A stretch of DNA of 64,000 nt from UBA3537 sp038138145 (GCA_038138145.1 JAYQDD010000003.1:1-64000), one strand, 5' to 3'; numbered from the stretch's first letter, positions 1 to 9,297 are shown. Notes: generated from the letters alone by a model not told the origin. Translations and numbers: made by a program.

Positions 1-276
1 GGAGCAACAAAACCCACTAAGTACTTGGTATTCAGTGGGTTACTTATTTTTAGGACATTTCTTATCCCATATTTTATCCCAAAAATTTCATCTAAAGGCT
101 AAAAAACTATACCCCCCCTATTGATTTAAAGATCGTTTTCTATTTTGAGGGTTGGTTGTGAAATGGATATTTAGCCTAAATACAAGTATTTTCTCATACT
201 TTTTTAAATGTACTAAAATTGAACCAAGTGTTTTGGTTATTTTATTTATATTTACTACTCAACCAATTTAATTGAA
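1..276. other. Non-coding upstream region of the large surface protein
   Basis: I see no gene here. It holds a hairpin near the left edge (see the terminator entry), a direct repeat TTATCCCA at 62-69 and 74-81, and a run of seven C at 112-118, which is unusual in such AT-rich DNA. The promoter of the following gene should lie in the last 100 bases, but I could not find a clean TTG/TAnnTTTG pair. The left part may be the 3' trailer of a gene outside the window. Confidence 0.5.
11..41 (+). terminator. Hairpin, possible terminator of a gene left of the window
   Basis: AACCCACT at 11-18 pairs perfectly with AGTGGGTT at 34-41 across a 15-nt loop. The tail (acttattttt) is only moderately U-rich, so this may be a weak terminator for a gene that ends before the window. 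Confidence 0.4.
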
Positions 277-3200
277 ATGAAAAATTTGCTCTGGGGGTTA
301 TTTGCTTTTGCAACTCTAGCCCATGCACAAGGTACTGTTACAGATATTGATGGCAACACATACGATTATTTAACCTACGGCACACAGCAGTGGACAGTTG
401 AACATGCTGCTATGGAAACTTACCGTGATGGAACACCCATTCCACAGGTAACAGATGCGACACAATGGTCCAGCCTTACTACAGGGGCTTGGTGTTATTA
501 TGATAACGACCCAACCAAAGGGAAACTTTATAATTGGTATGCAGTAGCAGGAATAAATGATAACGATCCTAATACACCAAATAAGGAATTTGCACCAACA
601 GGATGGCATGTCCCTACATATGCTGAATGGACAACTTTAGAAGAATATCTCATAGCCAATGGTTATAATTATGATGGGACTACAACAGGTAACAAAATAG
701 CCAAATCAATGGCTTCCATTTCAGGGTGGATTAGTTCATCAACAGAAGGCTCCCCTGGGAATGACCAAAGCTTAAACAACAGCAGCGGCTTTAACGCCTT
801 CCCTGTGGGTGTCCGTAACAACAATGGTTCGTTCAGCAATGAAGGTATGGATGCCTTCTTTTGGAGTTCTACAGAATATGATACAAATCAAGCACGGATA
901 TCTAATGTACCTAATAACTATAGTTATCATGGAAGTATAAACCCTAGAAATAAGAAATACGGCTTTTCAGTGCGTTTTGTTAGGGAAAGTAACACCTGCT
1001 CAGAGGTTTCAATAAACGCTTCATCTACAGAAGTGTGTATTGGAGAGAGTGTGGATTTAAGTGTTGATGGGTTGAATTCCTCATCCGGAGTTAATACCCA
1101 ATCTCATTCTTTTACCACAGGGAATTATACTAGGATTCCATATACGCCTCATTTGTACAATCTTCCTCAATCCACTATTGAGTTTTGGTATTATCAAGAA
1201 TCAAGCTCTGAGGAATTCATTGTAGCAACAGAGTACTTTAATACAGGGTGGGGGTTTCATGTTGAAAATAATGGTGGTAGCCCTAGATTTTTAGAATTGA
1301 GAGTATCCAACGGGGCTGCCAGATTAGGATTTGATATTCCAGTTCGATATGAGATTCCGTTTAACCAGTGGATTCATGTGGCGGGAGTTCACGATGGTTC
1401 AACGGTTTATCTTTACGTTGACGGAAATTTAATTGATAGTGCTCCATACACAGGTCAAATAGGAGATTCTTACGAAGATATTGTAATCAATCGCCACACT
1501 TGGGCCTCAGGCTCTTCTGAAAGACTAAATGGCAAGATAGATGAATTGAGAATATCTAATATCGCTAGATATACTTCAAATTTCACTCCCCCATTATATG
1601 AATTTAGTAATGACTCCAACACTCTTGCATTATGGCACTTTAATGGGAATATGCAAGACGAAAGTCAATACAACACACAAAGTGTAACCAATGGCACAAA
1701 TTTCTCATCAAATGTTCCTTTTGGGTCATATAATTTTAATTCAACTGATTTACTTTGGTCCACAGGCGACACAACAGAGACTATCTCAGTCACTCCTACA
1801 GAAACCACAGAATACTGGGTGGATGTAACTACTAATGGCGTGACTTGTAGAGAGTATATCACCATTAATGTCACAGCTCCAGCAGCACCGACTGGTGATT
1901 CAGAGGAAACCTTTTGCGATACTGCAACAATTGCTGATTTAACAGCCACAGGGGATAACATCCAATGGTATGATGCAGCTACTGGAGGCAACTTGTTAGA
2001 CACAACTTCAGCTCTAACCGATGGTCAAATGGTCTATGCTTCTCAAACAGTGAATGGCTGTGAAAGTACAGACCGATTAGAAGTGAGTGTTTTAGTTCAA
2101 GAGATTACCATCACAGCCTCTGCTTCAGAAGTCTGTACTGGTGAGAGTGTGGATTTAACGGTGAGTTCTGGGCTTACAACTAATTCCACCACAGGCTTTA
2201 CAGCTAATTTACAAAACGGATTAGTTGCCTATTGGCCATTTTCAGGAAATGCCAATGATGAAAGTGGTAATGGAAACAATGGCACAGTGAATGGCGCAAC
2301 CCTCACTACTGACCGTTTCGGGAATGTTAACAGCGCCTATTATTTTTCCAGTGCTGGTTGTGCAACAAGAATTGATGCTGATATTCCACAATTACAAGAT
2401 AATCAAAATGGGTTTACAATTTCATTTTGGGTAATGAGAACAGGTAATGGTTGTATACAACCAAGGTTGTGGGAACTTTGGGGTGGTTCAAAAACACAAC
2501 AATGTAAATGGGTTAATGGGGCGTCTTTTTTGGGATCAGATGGATTAAATACTGTTAATACTACCTTGAATGATGACATATGGTATAACATATGCTTCAC
2601 AACAGATGGAATCACACAAAAAGTTTTTGTTAACGGGAGCTTTAATAATTCACAACCAGTTCAGACCTCACATCCAAATAATGGTATAGTAAATTCAACT
2701 GATTTTGCCATGGGAAGAATGAACCACCCTGCATGGGATGCGTTTAATGGGAAACTTGACGATTTTGCATTATGGAACAGGGCACTTTCTGAAACAGAAG
2801 TTCAACAATTAGCAGGTGCTCCTAGTTACAATTGGTCCACTGGAGATACAACTGAAAATATAACAGTAACACCTACAGAAACAACAGAGTATTGGGTGGA
2901 TGTTACCACCAATGGCGTGACTTGTAGAGAATATGTTACCATTAATGTCACAGCTCCAGCAGCACCAACAGGCGATGCAGAGCAAACCTTTTGCGATACT
3001 ACTACAGTTGCTGATTTATCAGCCACAGGGGATAATATCCAGTGGTTTGATGCTGCAACAGGAGGTAACTTGTTAGACTCAACCACAGCTCTAACCGATG
3101 GTCAGACTGTCTATGCCTCTCAAACGGTGAATGGTTGTGAAAGCACAGACCGATTAGCAGTGACCGTGTCTATACAAGAGATTACCATTACAGCAACAGC

Positions 3201-6200
3201 CACAGAAGTGTGTGCTGGGGAAAGTGTGGATTTAACGGTGAGTTCAGGACTTACAGCTGGCACAACAGCTTGTACATCTGCAGACCTGCCAGCAAACTTA
3301 CAAACTGGACTAGTGGGCTATTGGCCATTCTGTGGTAATGCTAATGATGAAAGTGGTAATGGAAACAACGGAACAGTGAATGGCGCAACCCTCACTACAG
3401 ATCGATTTGGAAATCCAGATAGTGCGTATAGTTTTGATGGAGTTAATGATTACATTTCTTTGAACGATACATTTTTTAACGGAAGTTCAGTTACAGAGTT
3501 AACACACTCGTTATGGTTTAATGTTACTAATTATCCCGCTAATGGATCTTACTCTTTCTCAACCAAAGAGGGTTACTGGAGAACTATAAGTTTTGCTTTA
3601 ACAACGAATAATCAAATTAGATTTGGAGGGTCACAACCCTCTCCACAGCAATATTTTAATATTTATTCTCCTCAAAATATAGTTCCTATGAATTCATGGA
3701 ACAACATTACTGTAACTTATCAAAATTCTACTTTGAAATTATATTTAAATGGTTCTTTAGTGGCAACAGAAACCATTGCTTTATCATCCTTAAATTATTC
3801 CTATCTGGCAGCAGGAAACTCTACCTCTACAAATTTAATTGGAGCAAGCCACCCTGTCTCACCAGGATTAACAAATTTTGTCGATGGAAAAATTGATGAT
3901 TTTACATTATGGAACCGAGCACTCACTGAAGCAGAAGTTCAACAATTAGCAGGTGCTCCTAGTTACAATTGGTCCACTGGAGATACAACTGAAAATATAA
4001 CAGTAACACCTACAGAAACAACAGAGTATTGGGTGGATGTTACCACCAATGGCGTGACTTGTAGAGAATATGTTACCATTAATGTCACAGCTCCAGCAGC
4101 ACCAACAGGCGATGCAGAGCAAACCTTTTGCGATACTACTACAGTTGCTGATTTATCAGCCACAGGGGATAATATCCAGTGGTTTGATGCTGCAACAGGA
4201 GGTAACTTGTTAGACTCAACCACAGCTCTAACCGATGGTCAGACTGTCTATGCCTCTCAAACGGTGAATGGTTGTGAAAGCACAGACCGATTAGCAGTGA
4301 CCGTGTCTATACAAGATATCACCATTACAGCATCAGCTACAGAAGTGTGTGCTGGGGAGAGTGTGGATTTAACGGTGAGTTCTGGACTTACAGCTGGTAC
4401 AACAGCCTGTACATCTGCAGACCTGCCAGCAAACTTACAAACTGGACTAGTGGGTTATTGGCCATTCTGTGGCAATGCTAATGATGAGAGTGGAAATGGA
4501 AACAATGGGACAGTTAATGGCGCAACCCTCACTACAGATCGATTTGGAAATCCAGACAGTGCGTATAGTTTTGATGGTGATGATGACTTTATAAATATTG
4601 GGAATAATGAAGATTTAAATTTCAATAATAACTTTTCAATTTCTTGTTTCATTAATGTCAATAGTACTGATTCATCAGATAATATTATTATTAACAATGA
4701 GGGATTATATGAAATTGGATTAACGGATTTAAACAATACACTAAAATATGCTATCTCTAACGATAACCCTGGTTGGTCTTGGCAAAATATCACCCCAATT
4801 GGCAATAACCAGTGGTACCTTATAACACTGACTTATAATCAAGGCGAAATTAATTTTTATTTAGATGGAGCTTTAATTTATACATACCAAGGGTCTGGGG
4901 CCTTAAGTGATTTTCATCCTGGACTTGATGATTTAAGATTTGGAGGGAGAATGTTTGAGGGGATTAGTTCTTTCAATGGAAGTATTGACAATATAGCCAT
5001 GTGGAACCTAGCGCTAACCGGAACAGAAGTTCAACAATTAGCTAATTCTTCAACTTACACCTGGTCCACAGGTGACACTACAGAAACTATCTCAGTAACA
5101 CCTACAGAGACCACAGAATATTGGGTAGATGTCACCACTAATGGTGTCACTTGCAGAGAGTATGTTACAATAACAGTAAATGATTTACCAGAAGCTCCTA
5201 CAGGTGAGACTGTAAATTATTTTATTAATTGTGATTCATTCAGCCCTACTCTAAATGATGTTATAGCTACCCTGAATGGGGATAATATTAAATTATATGA
5301 TGCTGATGTTGGTGGAAATTTATTGGATCCAAATTCGAATATTTTGGATGGTCAAGTGGTTTATGCCTCACAAACTTTGGATTCATGCGAAAGTTCTGAC
5401 CGTTTAGAAGTTCAATTAAATCTTTATACACTGGATACACCTACAACTGCTGCGCCAAATAATACTGTTTCTTTCTGTAATGAACAAAACCTCACTATTT
5501 TGGACCTTGCACCTGCGCAAACAGCCACTGATAGACTCTGGTATGAAACAGCCACTAGTACAACCCCAATTCCTGAAACTACACCACTTGTTGATGGGGT
5601 GACTTATTACGTGTCTAATTACAATTTAGAAACAGGATGTGAGTCTGATCGTTTGGCTATGACAGTTGAAATAAACAACCCAGAAGCCCCCACAGGTGAT
5701 GCAGTCCAATCGTTTTGTGACAATGTAACTGTTTCTGATTTGTCAGCATCAGGATCAAACATTCAGTGGTACGATGCTGCTACAGGAGGTAATGTTTTAG
5801 ACCCTAGTTCAGCCCTTTCAGATGGGCAGTTACTTTATGCTTCTCAGACTGAAAATAATTGCGAGAGCCTAACCAGACTAGAAGTAAGTGTAGAAATAGA
5901 TATCATTCCAGATCCTATATTAATCACCACAGAATTAGAGTTCTGTTTGGCTAGAGAAGCGACCTTAGCGGATTTAGAGGTAGATGAGCAGGGCTTTGCG
6001 TTAGAATGGTATGATAGCTTTAGTGGAGGTAATATGCTGCCTATGGATACTTTATTAGAAGATGGGGTTTCGTATTATGCCACACTTTATGATGCTGCAT
6101 CTGGCTGTGAGAGTCTTATGCGCTTGGAGGTAGTACCAACGGTTATTCCATGTGAGGTGGTTATTTACAATGCTATTTCACTTAATGATAATGGCATCAA

Positions 6201-6477
6201 TGATCATATGGTCATTGAAAATGCAGAGTATTTCCCTGATAACAGCTTGGAGGTCTACAATAGAGACGGGCATTTGCTCTACTCACAAACCCAGTATGGA
6301 ATTGGTGATAATCTCTTTAGAGGGGTAGCTAATGTGAGTGGTATTTACGGCACTACGCTCTCAGGGGATGGACCAAGACTCCCCACAGGATCTTATCTCT
6401 ATGTGTTTAAATATTTTAATCCTTATGAACAGCAGCAGTATACGTTAAAAGGATTCCTAACCATTAACAGCAACTAA
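277..6477 (+). CDS. Giant mosaic surface protein: FISUMP, LamG and Ig-like modules, type B T9SS tail
   Basis: Secreted, probably cell-surface protein of 2066 residues. A signal peptide (about 1-18) precedes a Fibrobacter-type FISUMP domain (about 19-240, with the typical GxLYNWYAV and GWHVPT motifs). Four LamG/concanavalin-like domains follow, at about 275-485, 645-848, 1005-1226 and 1385-1591. Each sits between the two halves of an Ig-like module (…ESVDLTVSSGL / YxWSTGDTTExI…TREYVTI type). Between them are modules with PTGDAxQxFCD…GGNLLD…YASQTVNGCES. The last 100 residues (about 1962-2066) match the gliding-motility-associated type B T9SS sorting domain. Likely an adhesin or glycan-binding protein exported with the downstream PorP/SprF protein, whose start lies 1 nt after this stop. 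The family role is known; the ligand is unknown. Confidence 0.88.
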   Translation: MKNLLWGLFAFATLAHAQGTVTDIDGNTYDYLTYGTQQWTVEHAAMETYRDGTPIPQVTDATQWSSLTTGAWCYYDNDPTKGKLYNWYAVAGINDNDPNTPNKEFAPTGWHVPTYAEWTTLEEYLIANGYNYDGTTTGNKIAKSMASISGWISSSTEGSPGNDQSLNNSSGFNAFPVGVRNNNGSFSNEGMDAFFWSSTEYDTNQARISNVPNNYSYHGSINPRNKKYGFSVRFVRESNTCSEVSINASSTEVCIGESVDLSVDGLNSSSGVNTQSHSFTTGNYTRIPYTPHLYNLPQSTIEFWYYQESSSEEFIVATEYFNTGWGFHVENNGGSPRFLELRVSNGAARLGFDIPVRYEIPFNQWIHVAGVHDGSTVYLYVDGNLIDSAPYTGQIGDSYEDIVINRHTWASGSSERLNGKIDELRISNIARYTSNFTPPLYEFSNDSNTLALWHFNGNMQDESQYNTQSVTNGTNFSSNVPFGSYNFNSTDLLWSTGDTTETISVTPTETTEYWVDVTTNGVTCREYITINVTAPAAPTGDSEETFCDTATIADLTATGDNIQWYDAATGGNLLDTTSALTDGQMVYASQTVNGCESTDRLEVSVLVQEITITASASEVCTGESVDLTVSSGLTTNSTTGFTANLQNGLVAYWPFSGNANDESGNGNNGTVNGATLTTDRFGNVNSAYYFSSAGCATRIDADIPQLQDNQNGFTISFWVMRTGNGCIQPRLWELWGGSKTQQCKWVNGASFLGSDGLNTVNTTLNDDIWYNICFTTDGITQKVFVNGSFNNSQPVQTSHPNNGIVNSTDFAMGRMNHPAWDAFNGKLDDFALWNRALSETEVQQLAGAPSYNWSTGDTTENITVTPTETTEYWVDVTTNGVTCREYVTINVTAPAAPTGDAEQTFCDTTTVADLSATGDNIQWFDAATGGNLLDSTTALTDGQTVYASQTVNGCESTDRLAVTVSIQEITITATATEVCAGESVDLTVSSGLTAGTTACTSADLPANLQTGLVGYWPFCGNANDESGNGNNGTVNGATLTTDRFGNPDSAYSFDGVNDYISLNDTFFNGSSVTELTHSLWFNVTNYPANGSYSFSTKEGYWRTISFALTTNNQIRFGGSQPSPQQYFNIYSPQNIVPMNSWNNITVTYQNSTLKLYLNGSLVATETIALSSLNYSYLAAGNSTSTNLIGASHPVSPGLTNFVDGKIDDFTLWNRALTEAEVQQLAGAPSYNWSTGDTTENITVTPTETTEYWVDVTTNGVTCREYVTINVTAPAAPTGDAEQTFCDTTTVADLSATGDNIQWFDAATGGNLLDSTTALTDGQTVYASQTVNGCESTDRLAVTVSIQDITITASATEVCAGESVDLTVSSGLTAGTTACTSADLPANLQTGLVGYWPFCGNANDESGNGNNGTVNGATLTTDRFGNPDSAYSFDGDDDFINIGNNEDLNFNNNFSISCFINVNSTDSSDNIIINNEGLYEIGLTDLNNTLKYAISNDNPGWSWQNITPIGNNQWYLITLTYNQGEINFYLDGALIYTYQGSGALSDFHPGLDDLRFGGRMFEGISSFNGSIDNIAMWNLALTGTEVQQLANSSTYTWSTGDTTETISVTPTETTEYWVDVTTNGVTCREYVTITVNDLPEAPTGETVNYFINCDSFSPTLNDVIATLNGDNIKLYDADVGGNLLDPNSNILDGQVVYASQTLDSCESSDRLEVQLNLYTLDTPTTAAPNNTVSFCNEQNLTILDLAPAQTATDRLWYETATSTTPIPETTPLVDGVTYYVSNYNLETGCESDRLAMTVEINNPEAPTGDAVQSFCDNVTVSDLSASGSNIQWYDAATGGNVLDPSSALSDGQLLYASQTENNCESLTRLEVSVEIDIIPDPILITTELEFCLAREATLADLEVDEQGFALEWYDSFSGGNMLPMDTLLEDGVSYYATLYDAASGCESLMRLEVVPTVIPCEVVIYNAISLNDNGINDHMVIENAEYFPDNSLEVYNRDGHLLYSQTQYGIGDNLFRGVANVSGIYGTTLSGDGPRLPTGSYLYVFKYFNPYEQQQYTLKGFLTINSN
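2795..3179 (+). repeat. 385-bp perfect intragenic direct repeat, copy 1
   Basis: This stretch of the surface-protein gene is identical, as read base by base, to 3932-4316 (offset 1137 bp). It codes for the second half of one Ig-like module plus the whole PTGDAEQTFCD module. Similarity continues with a few mismatches to about 3435. A recent duplication or gene conversion inside the gene is the simplest explanation. Confidence 0.9.
3932..4316 (+). repeat. 385-bp perfect intragenic direct repeat, copy 2
   Basis: Second copy of 2795-3179. The unique sequence between the copies codes for a LamG domain unlike the LamG domain after this copy, so the repeats bracket exchangeable cargo. Confidence 0.9.
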
Positions 6478-6478
6478 G

Positions 6479-7423
6479 ATGAAACAGTTTATATACAGCA
6501 TAATTTTTATAGGAACACTGTCATTAACTGTTAATGCACAGTCGGGTATAAAACTCACGGACTACTACCACAACCCCATTCAGTACAATCCTGCCTATGT
6601 GGGGGTGAGTAATGGGTATTTTGTAAAAGGGACATACACCAGCCAGTGGCTGGGCTTTGATGATGGACCAGTCACACAAACCTTGGATGTACAAAGGCGT
6701 TTTTCTAATAACCGCTACGCAGCAGGGCTTTCTATTCTTAATGATGACTTTGGAGCGGTAAAGAATTTTAATATAGAGGCCAACTTTGGATTGCATTTAA
6801 GAGCTACAGAAGCAATTGGTTTTGTACTTGGACTCAAGGCTGGACTAAATAACTTTTCAATCGATTACAACAGACTCAATATCTATGACCCGACAGAATT
6901 TGTATATGCTAATGGTAATTTAAGTGAATCTAAACCGATTATTGGCGCAGGGTTTTATTTTTATGGTAGAAAATGGTTTTTTGGAATGTCTGTGCCTAAC
7001 ATAGTATCTCACAGATTAGAAGATGAGCTGAATCGAGATATCTACAACAAGATTCCTCATTTTTATACCACCATTGGGTTTGATACGAACATCACTCAAG
7101 ATGTACTATTAAAATCTCAGGCCTTAATACAAATGGTAGAGGGGGCGCCCATCAGTGCACTGCTGACCACAAGAGCACAATATAAAGACAAAATAGGACT
7201 GGGACTTCAATACCAGCCTGATGCCCTTTATGGTGCTTTTGTAAATGTTAGGTTTAAATCAGAGTTTACTCTCACTTATGGTTATGACATGGCCCTTTCT
7301 GACCTTAGTCAATATGCCAATGGTAATCATTATTTTGGATTATCCTACAAATTTGGACAAGACGAAAAATGTGACTGTGAAGACGACATCAATAATGAAG
7401 ATCGGGTGTATATAACCAGATAA
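6479..7423 (+). CDS. PorP/SprF family T9SS-associated membrane protein
   Basis: 314-residue outer-membrane beta-barrel protein of the PorP/SprF family. A signal peptide (about 1-20) is followed by the family's opening, DYYHNPIQYNPAYVG, and by alternating beta-strand sequence with glycines and aromatics (ANFGLHLRA, GAGFYFYGRKWFFG, FGLSYKFG). The C-terminus is short and acidic, with two cysteines (CDCEDD). SprF-like proteins support export or surface attachment of partner proteins with type B sorting domains. The start codon lies one base after the stop of the 2066-residue type B protein, so the two are almost certainly one operon and a functional pair. Two hairpins follow the stop. Confidence 0.92.
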   Translation: MKQFIYSIIFIGTLSLTVNAQSGIKLTDYYHNPIQYNPAYVGVSNGYFVKGTYTSQWLGFDDGPVTQTLDVQRRFSNNRYAAGLSILNDDFGAVKNFNIEANFGLHLRATEAIGFVLGLKAGLNNFSIDYNRLNIYDPTEFVYANGNLSESKPIIGAGFYFYGRKWFFGMSVPNIVSHRLEDELNRDIYNKIPHFYTTIGFDTNITQDVLLKSQALIQMVEGAPISALLTTRAQYKDKIGLGLQYQPDALYGAFVNVRFKSEFTLTYGYDMALSDLSQYANGNHYFGLSYKFGQDEKCDCEDDINNEDRVYITR

Positions 7424-7453
7424 ATTAAGCCTCAAAAACAAGTTACACTAAAC

Positions 7454-7485
7454 AAAACCTCATGACTGTATGGCTGTGGGGTTTT
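7454..7485 (+). terminator. Terminator of the surface-protein/porP-sprF operon
   Basis: AAAACCTCA (7454-7462) pairs with TGGGGTTTT (7477-7485), with one G-T wobble and a 14-nt loop. The A-tract and T-tract lie at the stem base. It starts 30 bases after the stop codon. Confidence 0.6.
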
Positions 7486-7492
7486 CCTTATA

Positions 7493-7542
7493 AAGCCCAA
7501 GAGGAGGAGCAAAAGCTTTACAGAGATGTAGGGCTTTTTTTA
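7493..7542 (+). terminator. Second, weaker terminator-like hairpin
   Basis: AAGCCC (7493-7498) pairs with GGGCTT (7531-7536) and is followed directly by a T-run. The loop of about 32 nt is long, so this may be a backup terminator. Confidence 0.4.
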
Positions 7543-7761
7543 TGGGCGCTTACCTTCTCTAACCACGTTTCGAAAAGCAAACTACTTTACTTCAGTACTT
7601 AGAAATAACTAAGCCAAATATACTAAAATGTTGGCACTCATTTGGCACTATTGCTTTTCTCAACACGCTTTGTTCCAAAGCTACTGCGCTAATAAGCACT
7701 ATACTTGTATTAAACAATGTGTGTTTTTTTGTATTTTAGTTGCACTTAAAAATTAAATAAT

Positions 7762-8715
7762 ATGAAAAGATTACTGTTACTATTATTTGTTTCAACTAAT
7801 TTAAGTCTATTTGGTCAAATAGTTAATATTCCAGATCAAGCATTTAAAAATTGTCTATTAGGTAATTCATTAATAAATACTAATGGGAATAATGAAATTG
7901 AAGTAGCTGAAGCACTATCATTTAGTGGTCAAATCAGTTGCTTGGAGACTGGTATAGAGGACTTTACTGGAATAGAATATTTTTCATCAATTACATCTTT
8001 ATCAATAGTTAAAAATAACTATACAGACCTTGACTTAAGCTCAAATACAAGTCTGGTAACAATAAGTTTGGGCGGTACTACTGGTGAAAACTATTTGACA
8101 AACTTGAATATTAATGGGTTGTGTGAATTAGAAATTTTATCGGTTGGACATACAAGAATAAATGAATTGAATTTATCTGCACATTATAACTTAACTAGTA
8201 TAAATGTTAGTAATAATCCAGACATTACTTGCTTGAATTTAGCAAATGGTAATATGGATAATCTTTGGAGTGATGAAAATCCAACCTCGTGGGGCAATAC
8301 AAATGGTTTATTTATTTGGAATAATCCAAATATTGGATGCGTACAAATTGATTCTGGATTCAATATTGAAAATACTGGTTGGGTTGGCGAGTCTGTTCAT
8401 CCAAGTATTAGTTTTAGTGATAATTGTAATACTCCTTGTTCAGAAACATTAAGTAATACCTCTTGTTCAGAATTAAGTAATGATTCAATTAATTACTCAA
8501 TTATGAATTTTTCTATTTATCCAAACCCAACTAAAGAATACCTAAATATTGATTGTTCAAGTTTAGAAAGCGTAACTATATATAATATTCTTGGAAAGGA
8601 ATTAATAAAAGAAAGTAATAACAGAATTAATGTAAGTTCTCTTTCAAAAGGAGTTTACTTTATAAAAGTTTCTGATGGAGTAAATTCATCTACTAAAAAA
8701 TTCATAAAGAACTAA
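7762..8715 (+). CDS. Secreted leucine-rich-repeat-like protein with type A T9SS tail
   Basis: 317-residue exported protein. A signal peptide (about 1-19, ending FGQ) is followed by the opening VNIPDQAFKNCLL, seen in Bacteroidota proteins with irregular LRRs. Short LRR-like repeats follow (about 60-190: TSLSIVKNN, LTNLNINGL, LTSINVSNN, ITCLNLANG). The C-terminal 70 residues (about 248-317) form a T9SS type A sorting domain: SIYPNPTKEYLNI … VTIYNILGKEL … LSKGVYFIKV … KKFIKN. Such proteins are surface-attached or released, and their function is usually unknown. It stands alone as a transcription unit. The region after it is degraded, so it may have lost a neighbour. Confidence 0.85.
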   Translation: MKRLLLLLFVSTNLSLFGQIVNIPDQAFKNCLLGNSLINTNGNNEIEVAEALSFSGQISCLETGIEDFTGIEYFSSITSLSIVKNNYTDLDLSSNTSLVTISLGGTTGENYLTNLNINGLCELEILSVGHTRINELNLSAHYNLTSINVSNNPDITCLNLANGNMDNLWSDENPTSWGNTNGLFIWNNPNIGCVQIDSGFNIENTGWVGESVHPSISFSDNCNTPCSETLSNTSCSELSNDSINYSIMNFSIYPNPTKEYLNIDCSSLESVTIYNILGKELIKESNNRINVSSLSKGVYFIKVSDGVNSSTKKFIKN

Positions 8716-8903
8716 ATGAAAAAACTAATCTTAACCCTCCACAATTAACTGGCGGTACTTATCAAGTTAGTTTGGCATACAGTGGTGGCGTTTTAATTAT
8801 GGCAACACTAAACACCGAAACTGGTGTAACTAAGACATACAGAAGAGATACGTCCCAGTCCTTTTGGGAGGAACATTTGGTTGATTTAACTCTTACACAC
8901 TAA
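8703..8903 (+). pseudogene. C-terminal fragment of an unidentified coding sequence
   Basis: A frame without a start codon, different from the preceding gene's frame, stays open through about 66 codons to TAA at 8901-8903. Its product contains PPQLTGGTYQVSLAYSGGV, TLNTETGVTKTY and SFWEEHLVDLTLTH, whose composition looks like real protein. It begins inside the end of the LRR-like gene and has no ATG or ribosome site. I read it as the 3' remnant of a lost gene. I do not recognise the family. Confidence 0.4.
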
Positions 8904-9047
8904 CGAAAATAAATTGGGTTAATACTCTATTTATTTAGTTGTAAATCAAACGTCAATACTTTTCAGATTATTATTACTTTAATCGCTCTTTCACTGTTAA
9001 AGGGCATATTTATTTTATTTATTGTAACTTGAAAGAAATAGTTGTTT

Positions 9048-9143
9048 ATGGATGCTTGTCAAATTGTATGTTTATTTTCAATCTTTGTTAGTGTCTGTGT
9101 TTCTATATGGATGGTTGCAATGATTAATGAAATTAACTCTTAA
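9048..9143 (+). CDS. Possible 31-residue single-pass membrane peptide
   Basis: ATG at 9048 opens a 31-codon frame ending TAA at 9141. An A/G-rich stretch (gaaagaaatag) lies about 6 bases before the ATG. The peptide is mostly hydrophobic (IVCLFSIFVSVCVSIWMVAM) with a short polar end (INEINS), as in small single-pass membrane peptides. It may equally be chance in a decayed region. No family is recognised. Confidence 0.2.
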   Translation: MDACQIVCLFSIFVSVCVSIWMVAMINEINS

Positions 9144-9205
9144 TTGTATCATCTTACAATGTTATTTTGTGTTATAAGTATATAACTATTTATAAACTAT
9201 TTTGT

Positions 9206-9297
9206 GTTTTAAATATATTAGGCGGTCTAAAACCGCCATGAGTATATATGGAGAAAAAGCAAAAGATGGCGCCATAATCGCAACAACTAAAGAATGA
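9206..9297 (+). pseudogene. Tail fragment of a TonB plug-type domain
   Basis: The frame ending TGA at 9295-9297 reads …LKTAMSIYGEKAKDGAIIATTKE. It resembles the end of TonB plug domains in Bacteroidota receptors and in M56-type peptidase proteins (form: YGEKAKNGVIIITTK). Only about 30 codons remain and there is no upstream gene, so this is a relic. An ATG in frame at 9238 would give only a 19-residue peptide. Confidence 0.4.

Larger units (their letters stand above)
7424..7761. other. 338-bp intergenic region with tandem terminators
   Basis: The first 120 bases hold two terminator-like hairpins. The rest has no gene. It contains TTGGCACT twice within 20 bases (from about 7631) and a 9-bp inverted repeat, GAAAAGCAA (7572-7580) with TTGCTTTTC (7651-7659). 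A near-consensus -7 box, TATTTTAG (about 7732-7739), precedes the next gene. Confidence 0.5.

Noticed and set aside
7572..7659. 9-bp inverted repeat GAAAAGCAA/TTGCTTTTC as terminal repeats of a small mobile element
   Set aside because: The repeats are short and AT-rich, no target duplication is visible, and the 70 bp between them show nothing mobile.
9221..9237. Hairpin GGCGGT/ACCGCC as a terminator
   Set aside because: The stem is short and neither side is followed by a T-run. It lies within the remnant frame that reads like a TonB plug tail, so it may be coding in origin.
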